Shown: positions 15,208 through 24,048, counted from the stretch's first letter. The stretch: DNA of 64,000 nt from Hydrogenophilales bacterium (GCA_023258975.1 JAHFRD010000001.1:409571-473570), one strand, 5' to 3'. Notes: a model not told the origin generated them from the letters alone. A program made the numbers and translations.

Positions 15208-15557
15208 ACATCGCCGGCGCGGCAGAATGGCTCAAGTGCGACCCTGAAACGGTGCGCGCGATGGCTGCGGCGGGCGAATTACCGGCCGCCAAGGTGGGGC
15301 GATCCTGGGTCTTCGTGGACGTTGATCTGATTGACTGGCTCCGTTCACAATATGGCGCATCATGCCGCTCTACAAAGACCCGAAATCAGGCTTCTGGTAC
15401 GCCTCGATCAGCATCCCGGAAAAACCCAGAATTCGCCGCAGCACTGGGACTGCCGACAAAGCGCAGGCCCAGCGCATCCACGACGAATGGCGCGCAGAAG
15501 CCTGGCGAGATCGTCCATCTGGCCGTGCGTGGCAAGACGCCGCCGCCGCCTGGCTGA
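15195..15557 (+). CDS. excisionase-type HTH protein
   Basis: A 120-residue protein. The N-terminal MerR/excisionase-like HTH (AAEWLKCDPETVRAMAAAGE, then LPAAKVGRSWVF and VDLIDWLRSQY) resembles HTH_17 proteins encoded just upstream of integrases. The remaining 60 residues are basic, low-complexity and overlap the integrase gene by 196 bases in another frame. It may direct excision (Xis-like). ATG 15195 is chosen over 15153, which would lie deep in the ASCH gene. Confidence 0.65.
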   Translation: MQTLDIAGAAEWLKCDPETVRAMAAAGELPAAKVGRSWVFVDVDLIDWLRSQYGASCRSTKTRNQASGTPRSASRKNPEFAAALGLPTKRRPSASTTNGAQKPGEIVHLAVRGKTPPPPG

Positions 15558-16429
15558 CCGCCGGCGAGCGCGGCGACTCGGATCGCTACCTGATCCGCGC
15601 CTATACCGAGTCCCTGGGCAACCCTGTCCTGGCCGACCTGACTACAGATACCCTCACCCAGGCCCTGGGGCTGAAATCTGCCGGAACCTGGAACCGCTAC
15701 CGCAACACCATCCTCGCCATCCTGCACCACGCCCAGGCTCTCGGCTGGATGGAAAGAGTGCCCACCCTCCCCGCCAGGAAAACCCCGGCAGGGCGTACGC
15801 GCTGGCTCACCCCACAAGAATGGTCCAGGCTCGAAGCGCAATTGCCCGAGCATCTGCTGGCGCCGGCGCGGTTCGCCCTGGCCACCGGGATACGCCGCTC
15901 CAATCTCCTGGGCCTGCAATGGTCCGAGGTCGATCTGGCACGCAAGGTCATGTGGATCCACCCGGACGAAGCCAAGGCGCGCAAGGCCATCGGCATCCCG
16001 CTGTCAGAGGCTGCCGTAGCCATCCTGCGCGGCCAAATCGGCCTGCACCACACCCACGTATTCACCTACGAATTCCGGGCATTCGGGAAGGCCGATCGCA
16101 AACCCATGCGCGAGATCGGAGAAGCCTACCCGCGAGCCGTGAAGCGCGCCGGCCTGACCGGCGTCAACTGGCACACCCTGCGCCACACCTGGGCGTCCTG
16201 GCACGTCATGAATGGCACGCCGCTTGAGGTACTGCAAAAGCTGGGGGGATGGAACAGCCTGCAAATGGTGCTGCGCTATGCACACCTGGCGCCGGAATAT
16301 CTGGCGAGCTGGGCGGGGAATTCTGATCGGCCGCCGATTGACTCTGACAATAACTCTGACAGCGACATACGGTCTGACACGGTTATAGGCGGTTTTGTAA
16401 AAGGGAAAGGCCACTCGAAAGCGGCCTAA
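15362..16429 (+). CDS. int: tyrosine-type site-specific integrase
   Basis: A 355-residue phage integrase. The N-terminal arm-binding region (MPLYKDPKSGFWYASISIPE) is followed by a core-binding domain and a catalytic domain. Catalytic residues are R178 (TGIRRSNLLGL), H271 and R274 (HTLRHTW), W297 (GGWNS) and the nucleophile Y306 (RYAHLAPEYL). The gene ends 14 bases from the 3' end of tRNA-Val(CAC) and is oriented towards it, as expected for integration into a tRNA 3' end. It should catalyse integration and, with the HTH protein, excision. Confidence 0.93.
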   Translation: MPLYKDPKSGFWYASISIPEKPRIRRSTGTADKAQAQRIHDEWRAEAWRDRPSGRAWQDAAAAWLTAGERGDSDRYLIRAYTESLGNPVLADLTTDTLTQALGLKSAGTWNRYRNTILAILHHAQALGWMERVPTLPARKTPAGRTRWLTPQEWSRLEAQLPEHLLAPARFALATGIRRSNLLGLQWSEVDLARKVMWIHPDEAKARKAIGIPLSEAAVAILRGQIGLHHTHVFTYEFRAFGKADRKPMREIGEAYPRAVKRAGLTGVNWHTLRHTWASWHVMNGTPLEVLQKLGGWNSLQMVLRYAHLAPEYLASWAGNSDRPPIDSDNNSDSDIRSDTVIGGFVKGKGHSKAA

Positions 16430-16475
16430 GTCCTTGTTTCTTTGGTGGGCAGTAGTGGTTTCGAACCACCGACCC
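16430..16475. other. attachment-site junction (probable attR/attL)
   Basis: The integrase stop is followed by 13 bases and then the CCA and acceptor/T-arm part of tRNA-Val. The tRNA 3' end faces the element and the tRNA stays complete, so the element supplied or preserved this end. The exact core cannot be set without the other junction, which lies left of the window. Confidence 0.5.
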
Positions 16476-16517
16476 CCGCCGTGTGAAGGCGATGCTCTAC
16501 CACTGAGCTAACTGCCC
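16443..16517 (-). tRNA. tRNA-Val (anticodon CAC)
   Basis: A 75-base cloverleaf on the minus strand. The 7-bp acceptor stem GGGCAGT/ACTGCCC is perfect, with D-arm GCTC-AGTGGTA-GAGC, anticodon loop TTCACAC (anticodon CAC, reading GUG), T-loop TTCGAAA and an encoded CCA at 16443-16445. It is the insertion target of the adjacent integrase. Confidence 0.95.
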
Positions 16518-16618
16518 AAAGCGGCGCGCATTCTAATGAACTCCGGGTGCTTGGGTCAAAGGCTTTTTTCGCCGGGAGGCTAGTAGAATCGCGGCCTTTC
16601 GCACCCTTTGCCTCGATC

Positions 16619-18055
16619 ATGATCCGCACTCGCTTCGCCCCCTCCCCCACCGGCTATCTGCATATCGGCGGTGCCCGCACCGCGCTGTTTTCCTGGGCCT
16701 ATGCCCGCAAGATGGGGGGCGAGTTCATCCTGCGCATTGAGGACACCGACCAGGAACGCTCCACCCTCGCCTCCGAGCAGGCCATTCTCGACGGCATGGC
16801 CTGGCTGGGCCTGGATTGGGACGAAGGCCCCTACTACCAGATGAAGCGCATGGAGCGGTACAAGGCGGTGGTGGACCAGTTGCTGGAAGCGGGCCAAGCC
16901 TATTACTGCCACGCCAGCAAGGAAGAGCTGGACGTGATGCGGGAGGCACAGAAGGCGCGCGGCGAGAAGCCGCGTTACGACGGGCGCTGGCGGCCGGAAC
17001 CGGGCAAGACCTTGTCGGCGCCACCGGTCGGATCGGGGCCGGAGAACAAGCCGGTGATCCGCTTCAAGACGCCGCAGGAAGGCGAAGTCACCTTCCACGA
17101 CATGATCAAGGGTTCCATCACCGTGGCCAACGCGGAACTGGACGACCTGGTGATCGTGCGCGGCGACGGCATTCCCACGTACAACTTCGGCGTCGTGGTG
17201 GACGACTGGGACATGAAGATTTCCCACGTCATTCGCGGCGACGACCACGTCAACAACACGCCGCGCCAGATCAACATCCTGCTGGCCCTGGGCGCGCCCA
17301 TTCCCACCTACGCGCATGTGCCGATGATCCTCGGCCAGGATGGCGAGCGGCTGTCGAAGCGGCACGGCGCGGTGTCGGTGTTGCAATACCGCGAGGAAGG
17401 TTTTTTACCGGAGGCGCTGCTCAACTATCTGGCACGCCTGGGCTGGAGTCATGGCGACGACGAAAAATTCGACCTGAAACAGTTTGTGGAATGGTTCGAT
17501 GTCGGCCACGTCAGCCACTCCGCCGCGCGCTTCGACGCAACCAAGCTGACCTGGCTGAACCAGCAGTACCTCAAGGAGGCCGACAACGCCCGCCTGGCGG
17601 AACTGGCCCGCCCCTTCCTGGCGACGCAAGGCATCGACGTGAGTAGCGGCCCGGATGGGGTTGCCAATCTCGCCGCCCTGGTCGGCCTGGTGAAAGAGCG
17701 CGTGAGCACCATCGTCGAACTGGCCGATGCCCTGCACATCTACTTCCGCCAGTCCCTGCCCACGGTCGAGGAACTCCAGGCCAAGCTGGAGCGCGCCGCC
17801 CTGCCCGCCTTCGAGAAACTGCAAGCCGACCTCGCCACGGTGGCCTGGGAGGCGCCCGCCATCGGCCAACTCATCAAGGACACCGCGAAGGCGTTCAACC
17901 TCAAGATGGGGCAGATCGGCATGCCGCTGCGCCTGATCCTGTTCGGCACCGCGCAGACACCGGCCATCGACCAGACCCTGTATCTGCTCGGACGCGCGGA
18001 AACCTTGCGCCGCTTTCAAGCCGCGTGGCCGCATGCCCTTGCTGCGGTGGAATGA
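16619..18055 (+). CDS. gltX: glutamyl-tRNA synthetase
   Basis: A 478-residue class I synthetase that charges tRNA-Glu. The N-terminus IRTRFAPSPTGYLHIGGART contains the HIGH-type signature (HIGG), and the second signature is LSKRHG (KMSKS class). The C-terminal half is the helical anticodon-binding domain. ATG 16619 gives the canonical MIRTRFAPSPTG start; the longer open frame to 16547 overlaps the promoter region. A TAGAAT (16584-16589) upstream may be the -10 box. Essential housekeeping gene marking the chromosomal side of the insertion. HipA of E. coli phosphorylates this enzyme, a notable coincidence given the HipA-like kinase in the neighbouring element. Confidence 0.97.
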   Translation: MIRTRFAPSPTGYLHIGGARTALFSWAYARKMGGEFILRIEDTDQERSTLASEQAILDGMAWLGLDWDEGPYYQMKRMERYKAVVDQLLEAGQAYYCHASKEELDVMREAQKARGEKPRYDGRWRPEPGKTLSAPPVGSGPENKPVIRFKTPQEGEVTFHDMIKGSITVANAELDDLVIVRGDGIPTYNFGVVVDDWDMKISHVIRGDDHVNNTPRQINILLALGAPIPTYAHVPMILGQDGERLSKRHGAVSVLQYREEGFLPEALLNYLARLGWSHGDDEKFDLKQFVEWFDVGHVSHSAARFDATKLTWLNQQYLKEADNARLAELARPFLATQGIDVSSGPDGVANLAALVGLVKERVSTIVELADALHIYFRQSLPTVEELQAKLERAALPAFEKLQADLATVAWEAPAIGQLIKDTAKAFNLKMGQIGMPLRLILFGTAQTPAIDQTLYLLGRAETLRRFQAAWPHALAAVE

Positions 18056-18112
18056 TTCATTTCAAGGCGGCTAGAATCGCCGCCGCTCTACAACCAGACA
18101 TTTCGCTCGTTC

Positions 18113-18733
18113 ATGAATAACAAGATGAAGCTCATCGCCTCCCTGACCAGCCCGTTCGCGCGCAAGGCGCGCATCGTGGCGGCGGAGAAATACATCGAAT
18201 ATCAACTGGTGGTGGACGTCCCCTGGAGCGACGACACCCATGTCCCCGAATTCAACCCCCTCGGCAAGGTGCCGGTGTGGGTGCTGGAGGACGGCAAGAC
18301 GTTGTTCGACTCACGCGTGATCGTGGAATACCTGGACAGCGTCAGCCCGGTGGGCCATCTACTGCCCAAGGAACCGCGCCCGCGCATCACGGTGAAACGC
18401 TGGGAGGCGCTGGCCGATGGCGTGGCCGATGCCGCCGCTCTGGTGTTCATCGAGCGCAAGCGCCCCGAAACGCGGCAAAGCCCGGAATGGATCGAACGCC
18501 AACTGGGCAAGATCGGCGCCGGCCTGAAAGCCATGAGCGAAGACCTTGGCGCGCAAACCTACTGCACGGGCGACACTTTCAATCTGGCCGATATCGCCCT
18601 CGGCTGCACCCTGGGCTATCTGGATTTCCGCTTCCCGGAAATCGACTGGCGCCGCGCCCACCCCAACCTCTCCGAACTCTACGACCGCCTGATGCAACGC
18701 CCGGCGTTCAAGGAAACCGTGCCGGTCGCCTGA
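18113..18733 (+). CDS. glutathione S-transferase family protein (YibF-like)
   Basis: A 206-residue GST. The N-terminal thioredoxin-fold domain begins KLIASLTSPFARKARI with the catalytic Ser in SPFARK, has the cis-Pro segment GKVPVW, and ESNGLT is replaced by LFDSRVIVEYLD. The C-terminal helical domain contains the N-capping motif DTFNLADIALG. Length and sequence resemble E. coli YibF. Substrates are unknown. MNNKM (18113) and MKLIAS (18125) are both possible starts. TAGAAT at 18072-18077 may be its -10 box. Confidence 0.88.
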   Translation: MNNKMKLIASLTSPFARKARIVAAEKYIEYQLVVDVPWSDDTHVPEFNPLGKVPVWVLEDGKTLFDSRVIVEYLDSVSPVGHLLPKEPRPRITVKRWEALADGVADAAALVFIERKRPETRQSPEWIERQLGKIGAGLKAMSEDLGAQTYCTGDTFNLADIALGCTLGYLDFRFPEIDWRRAHPNLSELYDRLMQRPAFKETVPVA

Positions 18734-18761
18734 ACTGGATAACGCGCTCCGCGCCGCCACC

Positions 18762-18815
18762 TGTAGCGCCGGCATTATGTCCCGAAGGGACGGTATCCCT
18801 TGGGGCCTTGCCGGC
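18762..18815. repeat. GTAGCGCCGGC hairpin repeat
   Basis: TGTAGCGCCGGC (from 18762) and GCCGGCG (near 18809) frame a stem containing TCCCGAAGGGA. The same TGTAGCGCCGGC arm recurs at 41590 and 60119. It lies in the 123-bp space between convergent genes and may act as a terminator. Confidence 0.5.
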
Positions 18816-18856
18816 GTCTTGACTTCTGCGGCGCGGGCCAGGTTGGCGCGAGGCGA

Positions 18857-20380
18857 CTACCTGACGTTCGTCCTGAACCGCGTCCAATCCATGCCCAGGC
18901 GGCGCATACGCGAGCGCAGGGTGTGCGGATTCATTTCCAGCAGGCGCGCGGCGCCGAAGGGGCCTTCGATGCGGCCGTGGCAACGGGCCAGAACCGCTTC
19001 AATATGCCCGCGCATGGCGGCGTCGAGCGGTGCCAGGCCGGCTGACGCGGCGGTCGGCTCCCCGGTGGGTACATGCGCGGATGGAAACAAGCCAACCCCC
19101 AGCGAGCGCGCCACTTCCAGGCGATGCCCGTCGCCGAGGATGGCGGCGCGCTCGATCACCGAGGCGAGTTCACGCACGTTGCCGGGCCAGGCGTAGCCCT
19201 CCAGCAGTGCGAGATCCGCTGCGTCCGGCATGCGCGGTGGCAGGCCCAGGCGCTCGGCGGCGCGCAGCGAGAAATGCGCGGCCAGGGCGGGGATGTCGCG
19301 CACCCGTTCACGCAGCGGCGGCAAAGGGATGGGAAACACCGCCAGGCGGAACCAGAGATCCTCGCGAAAGCCCCCCGTCGCCACGGCGGTACGCAAGTCT
19401 CGATTGGTGGCGGCCACCACGCGCACATCCACGTTGAGGCCGCGTTCGCCCCCCACGCGCTGAAAGCTGCCATCCTGCAGCACCCGCAACAGACGCACCT
19501 GCGCCGCCGGCGGCAGCTCGCCGACTTCATCGAGAAACAGGGTGCCGCCGTCGGCCCGCTCGAACCAGCCCCGGCGCGCGCCCACCGCGCCGGTGAAACT
19601 GCCGCGTTCATGGCCGAACAATTCCGAGTCGATCAATTCCGGCGGCAGGGCGCCGCAGTTCACCCGCAGAAACGGCCCGGCGGCACGGCGCGAGCGCGCG
19701 TGCAAGGCACGCGCGACGACTTCCTTGCCGGTACCGGTTTCACCCAGGATCAAGACCGGCGTATCCGCGCGCGCCACTTGCCCGACCGCGCGCATCACCT
19801 CGTTCAGGCCGGTATCGGCGCCGACGATGCTGTCGCTGATGTCCTGGCGCTTGAGACGCAGCAACAGCGCCTGGCGCTCGGCTTCCGCTGCCTCGCGGCC
19901 GCTCGCCAGCTCGCGCCAGCGCAACTCGTTGGCGAGCGCGGTGGCGCAGGGTTCGCGCAGGGCGCCCGCCAGCGCCTCCGCGTCCCGCGTCGCGATCAAC
20001 AGCACACCGATGGTCTGTTCGGCCGGGCGCAAAGCCGCGAGGGCAAGCGGCCCGCGCCAGGCCGCTGGCGCCACCCCAGGGCAGGAACGAGCCAGACCGG
20101 CGGAGTTCCCCACCCAGACAGCCGCGCGGCCCAGCCATTCGAGCAACGTGGCCCAGGCCTCGGGAGAGAAGGCCGCACGACGGTTTTCCGTGGCGGGAAC
20201 GCCGAGATGCGCCAGTGTTTCCAGGGTCTGCGCGGCGGCATCCAGGCGGCGGATGGCCAGATGCGCCGACTCGTCGAGGAGGGGGCGCAAGCCTTCACTG
20301 AACTCCGGCAGGCGAGGGTATTGCGCGGCGAGGCGCCAGGCCGCGCCAGCAAGCGCTTCATTGGACAAAATCCGTGACAT
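18857..20380 (-). CDS. sigma-54-dependent transcriptional activator (NorR/HyfR-like)
   Basis: A 507-residue bacterial enhancer-binding protein. An N-terminal GAF-like sensor region (about 1-165) is followed by the AAA+ domain: Walker A GETGTGKE, sigma-54 contact loop GSFTGA (the usual GAFTGA with Ala to Ser), Walker B LFLDEVGEL and EDLWFRLAVFPI. The C-terminal HTH has GAARLLEMNPHTLRSRMRRL. It should drive sigma-54 transcription on an unknown signal. The divergent neighbour is a TauE/SafE exporter with a good -24/-12 promoter, and three TGACATT-type repeats lie between them. In-frame ATGs at 20404 and 20395 would put these repeats inside the gene, so 20380 is preferred. Confidence 0.88.
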   Translation of the reverse strand: MSRILSNEALAGAAWRLAAQYPRLPEFSEGLRPLLDESAHLAIRRLDAAAQTLETLAHLGVPATENRRAAFSPEAWATLLEWLGRAAVWVGNSAGLARSCPGVAPAAWRGPLALAALRPAEQTIGVLLIATRDAEALAGALREPCATALANELRWRELASGREAAEAERQALLLRLKRQDISDSIVGADTGLNEVMRAVGQVARADTPVLILGETGTGKEVVARALHARSRRAAGPFLRVNCGALPPELIDSELFGHERGSFTGAVGARRGWFERADGGTLFLDEVGELPPAAQVRLLRVLQDGSFQRVGGERGLNVDVRVVAATNRDLRTAVATGGFREDLWFRLAVFPIPLPPLRERVRDIPALAAHFSLRAAERLGLPPRMPDAADLALLEGYAWPGNVRELASVIERAAILGDGHRLEVARSLGVGLFPSAHVPTGEPTAASAGLAPLDAAMRGHIEAVLARCHGRIEGPFGAARLLEMNPHTLRSRMRRLGMDWTRFRTNVR

Positions 20381-20422
20381 TTCAATGCAACCCATGACAT
20401 TCAACGGAAATTCCGTGCCATT
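20375..20422. promoter_or_regulatory. probable upstream activating sequences
   Basis: TGACATT at 20375 and 20395 and TGCCATT at 20416 are spaced 20 and 21 bases apart, two DNA turns. A perfect CGGAAATTCCG palindrome (20405-20415) lies between the last two. Located about 70-120 bases upstream of the -24/-12 promoter, they are likely binding sites for the divergent sigma-54 activator. Confidence 0.55.
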
Positions 20423-20491
20423 TAACTATAGCCCGATCCAGGACAGCGCATCGCCCCCGTGAACGGGCTGGCTCCACTCCGTCGCGTGGCC

Positions 20492-20506
20492 TGGCATGCA
20501 AGCTGC
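20492..20506 (+). promoter_or_regulatory. sigma-54 -24/-12 promoter
   Basis: TGGCATGCAAGCTGC matches the consensus TGGCAC-N5-TTGC with the invariant GG and GC at exact spacing (GG 20493-20494, GC 20505-20506). It lies 33 bases before the ATG of the TauE-like gene and next to a sigma-54 activator gene. Confidence 0.65.
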
Positions 20507-20539
20507 TCATGGCGAGTACCGCCACCCCTGGAGTCCACC

Positions 20540-21457
20540 ATGCAAACGCCCCCCCTCTCCGCCAACGCGCTGACCGCCATCCTCCCGTCCAGCCGGCGCA
20601 CCCGCCTCTGGCTGCTGCTGGCCGCCGGCGCCGTCGCGACCGTGCTCGCGCTCGGCCAACTGCCCGGCTGGCGAGTCATGAGCGAATCCACGGCCAGCCT
20701 GTCCACCCCTTTGCTGCTGGCCATCTTCCTGGCCGCGATGGCCTGCGAATACGTGGATTCCAGCATGGGCATGGGCTATGGCACCACATTGACGCCACTA
20801 CTCATGCTGGCCGGCTACGCGCCCTTGCAGATCGTGCCGGCGGTGCTGATCAGCGAATTCATGACCGGACTGGCAGCCGGATTGCTGCACCAGCGCGACG
20901 GCAATGTCGATTTCTTCCGCGACGCCCAGGCACGCCGCACCGCCTGGTTGCTCGCCCTGCTCTCCGGCGTCGGCGCCCTGCTCGCGGTCTGGGTGGCGGT
21001 GAGCGTGTCGAAATTCTGGCTGGGGCTGTGCATCAGCGGCATCGTCCTGGCGATGGGCGTCATCGTCCTCGCCACGCGCAATCGCCAGGTACCCTTCCAT
21101 GCAGGCGGTATCGTCGCCGTCGGCGCCGTGGCGGCCTTCAACAAGGGGCTGTCGGGTGGCGGCTACGGGCCGCTGGTGACGGCCGGCCAGGTGGTATCCG
21201 GCCTGCCGGCGAAAAGCGCGGTGGCGGTCACCTCGGTGGCGGAATCGCTGACCTGCCTGATCGGCGTGCTCGGCTACCTGGCCGCCGGCAAGTCCATCGC
21301 ATGGAGCCTCGCCGTTCCCCTCACCCTGGGCGCCCTGCTCTCGGTGCCGATGGCCACCCTGACCGTAAGCCGTATTTCCGAGGCCACGATGCGCGGCCTG
21401 GTGGGATTCGTCACCCTGGCACTGGGCTGCGTGGCGCTGCTCAAGCTGTTGACGTGA
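20540..21457 (+). CDS. TauE/SafE-family anion exporter
   Basis: A 305-residue integral membrane protein of the sulfite exporter TauE/SafE family, with about eight transmembrane helices. DSSMGMGYGTTLTPLLMLAG is the family's first conserved repeat; KGLSGGGYGPLVTAGQVVSG is the second. Members export sulfite, sulfoacetate or related organosulfur anions; the substrate here is unknown. The ATG at 20540 has GGAG upstream; an ATG at 20459 precedes the sigma-54 promoter and is rejected. Probably induced by the divergent activator. Confidence 0.87.
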   Translation: MQTPPLSANALTAILPSSRRTRLWLLLAAGAVATVLALGQLPGWRVMSESTASLSTPLLLAIFLAAMACEYVDSSMGMGYGTTLTPLLMLAGYAPLQIVPAVLISEFMTGLAAGLLHQRDGNVDFFRDAQARRTAWLLALLSGVGALLAVWVAVSVSKFWLGLCISGIVLAMGVIVLATRNRQVPFHAGGIVAVGAVAAFNKGLSGGGYGPLVTAGQVVSGLPAKSAVAVTSVAESLTCLIGVLGYLAAGKSIAWSLAVPLTLGALLSVPMATLTVSRISEATMRGLVGFVTLALGCVALLKLLT

Positions 21458-21471
21458 GTACACCGTCTTCC

Positions 21472-21532
21472 CGTAGGAGCGGGCTTGCCCGCGATAGCAA
21501 CCGTAGCTATCGCGGGCAAGCCCGCTCCTACG
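21472..21532. repeat. REP-like hairpin, copy A
   Basis: Perfect 26-bp arms at 21472-21497 and 21507-21532 (arm begins CGTAGGAGCGGGCTTGCCCG) around a 9-base loop. The same arm occurs at 32174 and 48581. It resembles the palindromic REP/BIME elements of Pseudomonas and other proteobacteria. Confidence 0.85.
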
Positions 21533-21605
21533 AGGGGCATCATCGGGGGCTGCGTGGCGTTGTTCAAATTGTTTTCCTGAGCGCGGAAATGTTCATAATC
21601 CGGGC

Positions 21606-22850
21606 ATGCCGAACGACCAACTCGCCACCCTCTACCCCTTCCTCACCAGTCTCGCCCTGGGCCTGCTGATCGGCCTGGAGCGGGAGCGTTCCCCCGCCGC
21701 CCGCGCCGGGCTGCGCACTTTTTCCCTGGTCGCCCTGGCCGGCACCCTGGGCGCGCTGCTCTCGGAGAAGACCGGCGCACCCTGGGTGCTGGGCGCGGGT
21801 TTGATGATCATGGGCGGCATGATGGTGGCGACCTATTTCAAGGCCAACGGCAATGACGACCCTGGCACCACCACCATCGCCGCCGTGGTGGTCTGCTACG
21901 CGCTGGGCGCGATGGTCTGGTACGGCATGGAGCAACTTGCCGTTACCCTGGCCATCCTGGCCACCGCCCTGCTTTACTTCAAACCGGAATTGCGCGGCGT
22001 CTCGCGCAGCCTGACACGGCTGGATCTGGTCTCCATCCTGCAATTCGCGGTGCTTTCCTTCGTCATTTTGCCGATCCTGCCGAATCAGGATTACGGCCCC
22101 TACCACGCGCTCAACCCCTATCAGATCTGGTGGATGGTGGTGCTGATCTCGGGCCTGTCGCTGGCCGGTTACGCCGCGCTACGCATCGCCGGGCAGCGCC
22201 ACGGCACCCTGCTCACCGGCCTGTTCGGCGGCATCGCCTCCAGCACCGCCACCACCCTGGCCTTTTCCCGGCACGGCCGCGACAGCCCGCATCTCACCGG
22301 CATGGCCGCGCTGGTCATCCTGCTCGCCAACTGGGTGGTGCTGGTGCGCCTCGCCGTGTTGGTGGCGGTATTGGCGCCCGGCCTGCTGCGGCCCATGCTC
22401 ATTATGTTGGGCGGCGGCGCGATGAGCGGACTGGTGGTGCTATGGCTGTTCTGGCGGCGCCTGGAAGGGAAGCCCGACACCCCCGTGCTGGAAATGAAGA
22501 ACCCCACGGAAATCCGCGCCGCCTTGAGCTTCGGCGTGCTCTATGCAGGGGTTCTGTTCGCCGCCGCCTGGCTCTCCGATCTGGTCGGCAGCCAGGGCGT
22601 CTATGCCGTGGCGCTGGTCTCCGGTCTTACCGACGTGGACGCCATCACCCTTTCCAGCCTGCGTCTGTTCGGCCTGGGCAACCTGCATGCCGACCATGTA
22701 GTCACCACGGTGATGCTGGCCCTGCTCGCCAACATCGCCTTCAAGAGCGGGCTGGCCACGGCCATCGGCGGCACCGCCCTGGCACGCCAGGTGCTGCCCG
22801 GCATGGCGGCGGTGGCGGTGGGGCTGGTGGCGGGCTGGCTGGCGCTGTAA
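21606..22850 (+). CDS. MgtC/SapB + DUF4010 membrane protein
   Basis: A 414-residue polytopic protein with roughly 12 hydrophobic segments. The N-terminal MgtC/SapB domain shows FLTSLALGLLIGLERER and RTFSLVALAGTLGAL; the C-terminal half is DUF4010, with GLFGGIASSTATTLAFSRHG and GLTDVDAITLSSLRL. MgtC relatives are linked to Mg2+ or acid adaptation, but this fused type has no proven transport activity. Start ATG 21606. Confidence 0.85.
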   Translation: MPNDQLATLYPFLTSLALGLLIGLERERSPAARAGLRTFSLVALAGTLGALLSEKTGAPWVLGAGLMIMGGMMVATYFKANGNDDPGTTTIAAVVVCYALGAMVWYGMEQLAVTLAILATALLYFKPELRGVSRSLTRLDLVSILQFAVLSFVILPILPNQDYGPYHALNPYQIWWMVVLISGLSLAGYAALRIAGQRHGTLLTGLFGGIASSTATTLAFSRHGRDSPHLTGMAALVILLANWVVLVRLAVLVAVLAPGLLRPMLIMLGGGAMSGLVVLWLFWRRLEGKPDTPVLEMKNPTEIRAALSFGVLYAGVLFAAAWLSDLVGSQGVYAVALVSGLTDVDAITLSSLRLFGLGNLHADHVVTTVMLALLANIAFKSGLATAIGGTALARQVLPGMAAVAVGLVAGWLAL

Positions 22851-22906
22851 ACCCGAGGCCGCGCGTCGGCCCGAGCCTCGTGGATCGGCGCGTATGGATC
22901 GGTGCG

Positions 22907-22912
22907 TATAAT
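22907..22912 (+). promoter_or_regulatory. prfB promoter -10 box
   Basis: A consensus TATAAT 32 bases upstream of the prfB ATG. The -35 region is not clear. Assigned by sequence and position only. Confidence 0.45.
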
Positions 22913-22943
22913 TCGCGCCTTTTTTGATTCTCTGGATCGCATC

Positions 22944-24048
22944 ATGGAAGCCGAACGCCTCAACCTCATCGAAAGCAATCTTGCCGACCTGGCGCGCCGC
23001 GCCGAAGAACTTCGGGGGTATCTTTGACTACCCTGGCAAGCATGACCGTTTAGCCGAAGTCGTCGGCCTACTGGAAGACCCGAACGTCTGGAACGACGCC
23101 AAACGCGCCCAGGATCTGGGCCGCGAACGCAAGGAACTGGAGGGCGTGGTCCTCAACCTGGACAAGATCGGCCAAGGCCTGAGCGAGCACCAGGAGTTGT
23201 TCGACCTCGCCCGCGAGGAAGGCGACGACGATACGCTGGAAGCCGTCGAAGCCGATGTCGCCAAACTGGAAACCGCAGTCGCCGAATTGGAGTTCCGCCG
23301 CATGTTCTCCGGCGAAATGGACGCCGCCAGCTGCTTCATCGACATCCAGGCCGGCTCCGGCGGCACCGAGGCTCAGGACTGGGCCGGCATGCTGGAGCGC
23401 ATGTATATCCGCTACGGCGAGCGGCGCGGCTTCAAGGTGGAAGTGCTGGAGGAATCGGAAGGCGAAGTCGCCGGCATGAAATCCGCCACCCTCAAGTTCA
23501 GCGGCGAATACGCCTACGGCTATCTGCGCACCGAAACCGGCGTCCATCGCCTGGTGCGCAAGTCGCCGTTCGACTCCAACGCGCGCCGCCACACCTCGTT
23601 CTCCAGCGTGTTCGTCTACCCCGAGGTGGACGACTCCATCGAGATCGACATCAATCCGGCCGATCTGCGCGTCGACACCTACCGCGCCTCCGGCGCCGGT
23701 GGCCAGCACATCAACAAGACCGACTCGGCGGTGCGCATCACCCACCTGCCCAGCAACATCGTGGTGCAGTGCCAGAACGACCGCTCGCAGCACAAGAACC
23801 GCGCCGAAGCGATGGCCATGCTGAAATCGCGCCTGTACGAAGCGGAACTGCGCCGCCGCCAGGCCGAACAGCAGAAACTGGAAGACTCCAAGACCGACAT
23901 CGGCTGGGGCCACCAGATCCGCTCCTACGTGCTCGACCAGTCACGCATCAAGGATCTGCGCACCAATTACGAAGTCGGCAACACCCAGGGCGTGCTCGAT
24001 GGCGACCTCGATCCATTCATCCAGGCAAGCTTGAAGCAGGGGGTTTGA
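22944..24048 (+). CDS. prfB: peptide chain release factor 2, programmed +1 frameshift
   Basis: RF2 recognises UGA and UAA and hydrolyses peptidyl-tRNA. The reading frame begins [13 protein letters not shown] and reaches an in-frame UGA after codon 27 (CTT at 23022-23024, TGA at 23025-23027). A +1 slip at CUU-U resumes at GACTACCCT, giving 367 residues. The site GGGGGTATCTTTGAC is the conserved autoregulatory element, in which low RF2 favours shifting. The RF2 specificity tripeptide SPF (in [14 protein letters not shown]) and the catalytic GGQ (in [12 protein letters not shown]) are both present. A naive open frame from 22924 misses the true N-terminus. Confidence 0.97.
23013..23028 (+). promoter_or_regulatory. 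RF2 frameshift element
   Basis: CGGGGGTATCTTTGAC: a Shine-Dalgarno-like GGGGG sits just before the slippery CTT and the in-frame TGA followed by C, the poorest termination context. This is the standard prfB +1 frameshift signal. Confidence 0.95.

Noticed and set aside
19073-20377. A 434-codon plus-strand frame opposite the sigma-54 activator
   Set aside because: It mirrors the activator gene; AAA+ and HTH motifs are on the minus strand.
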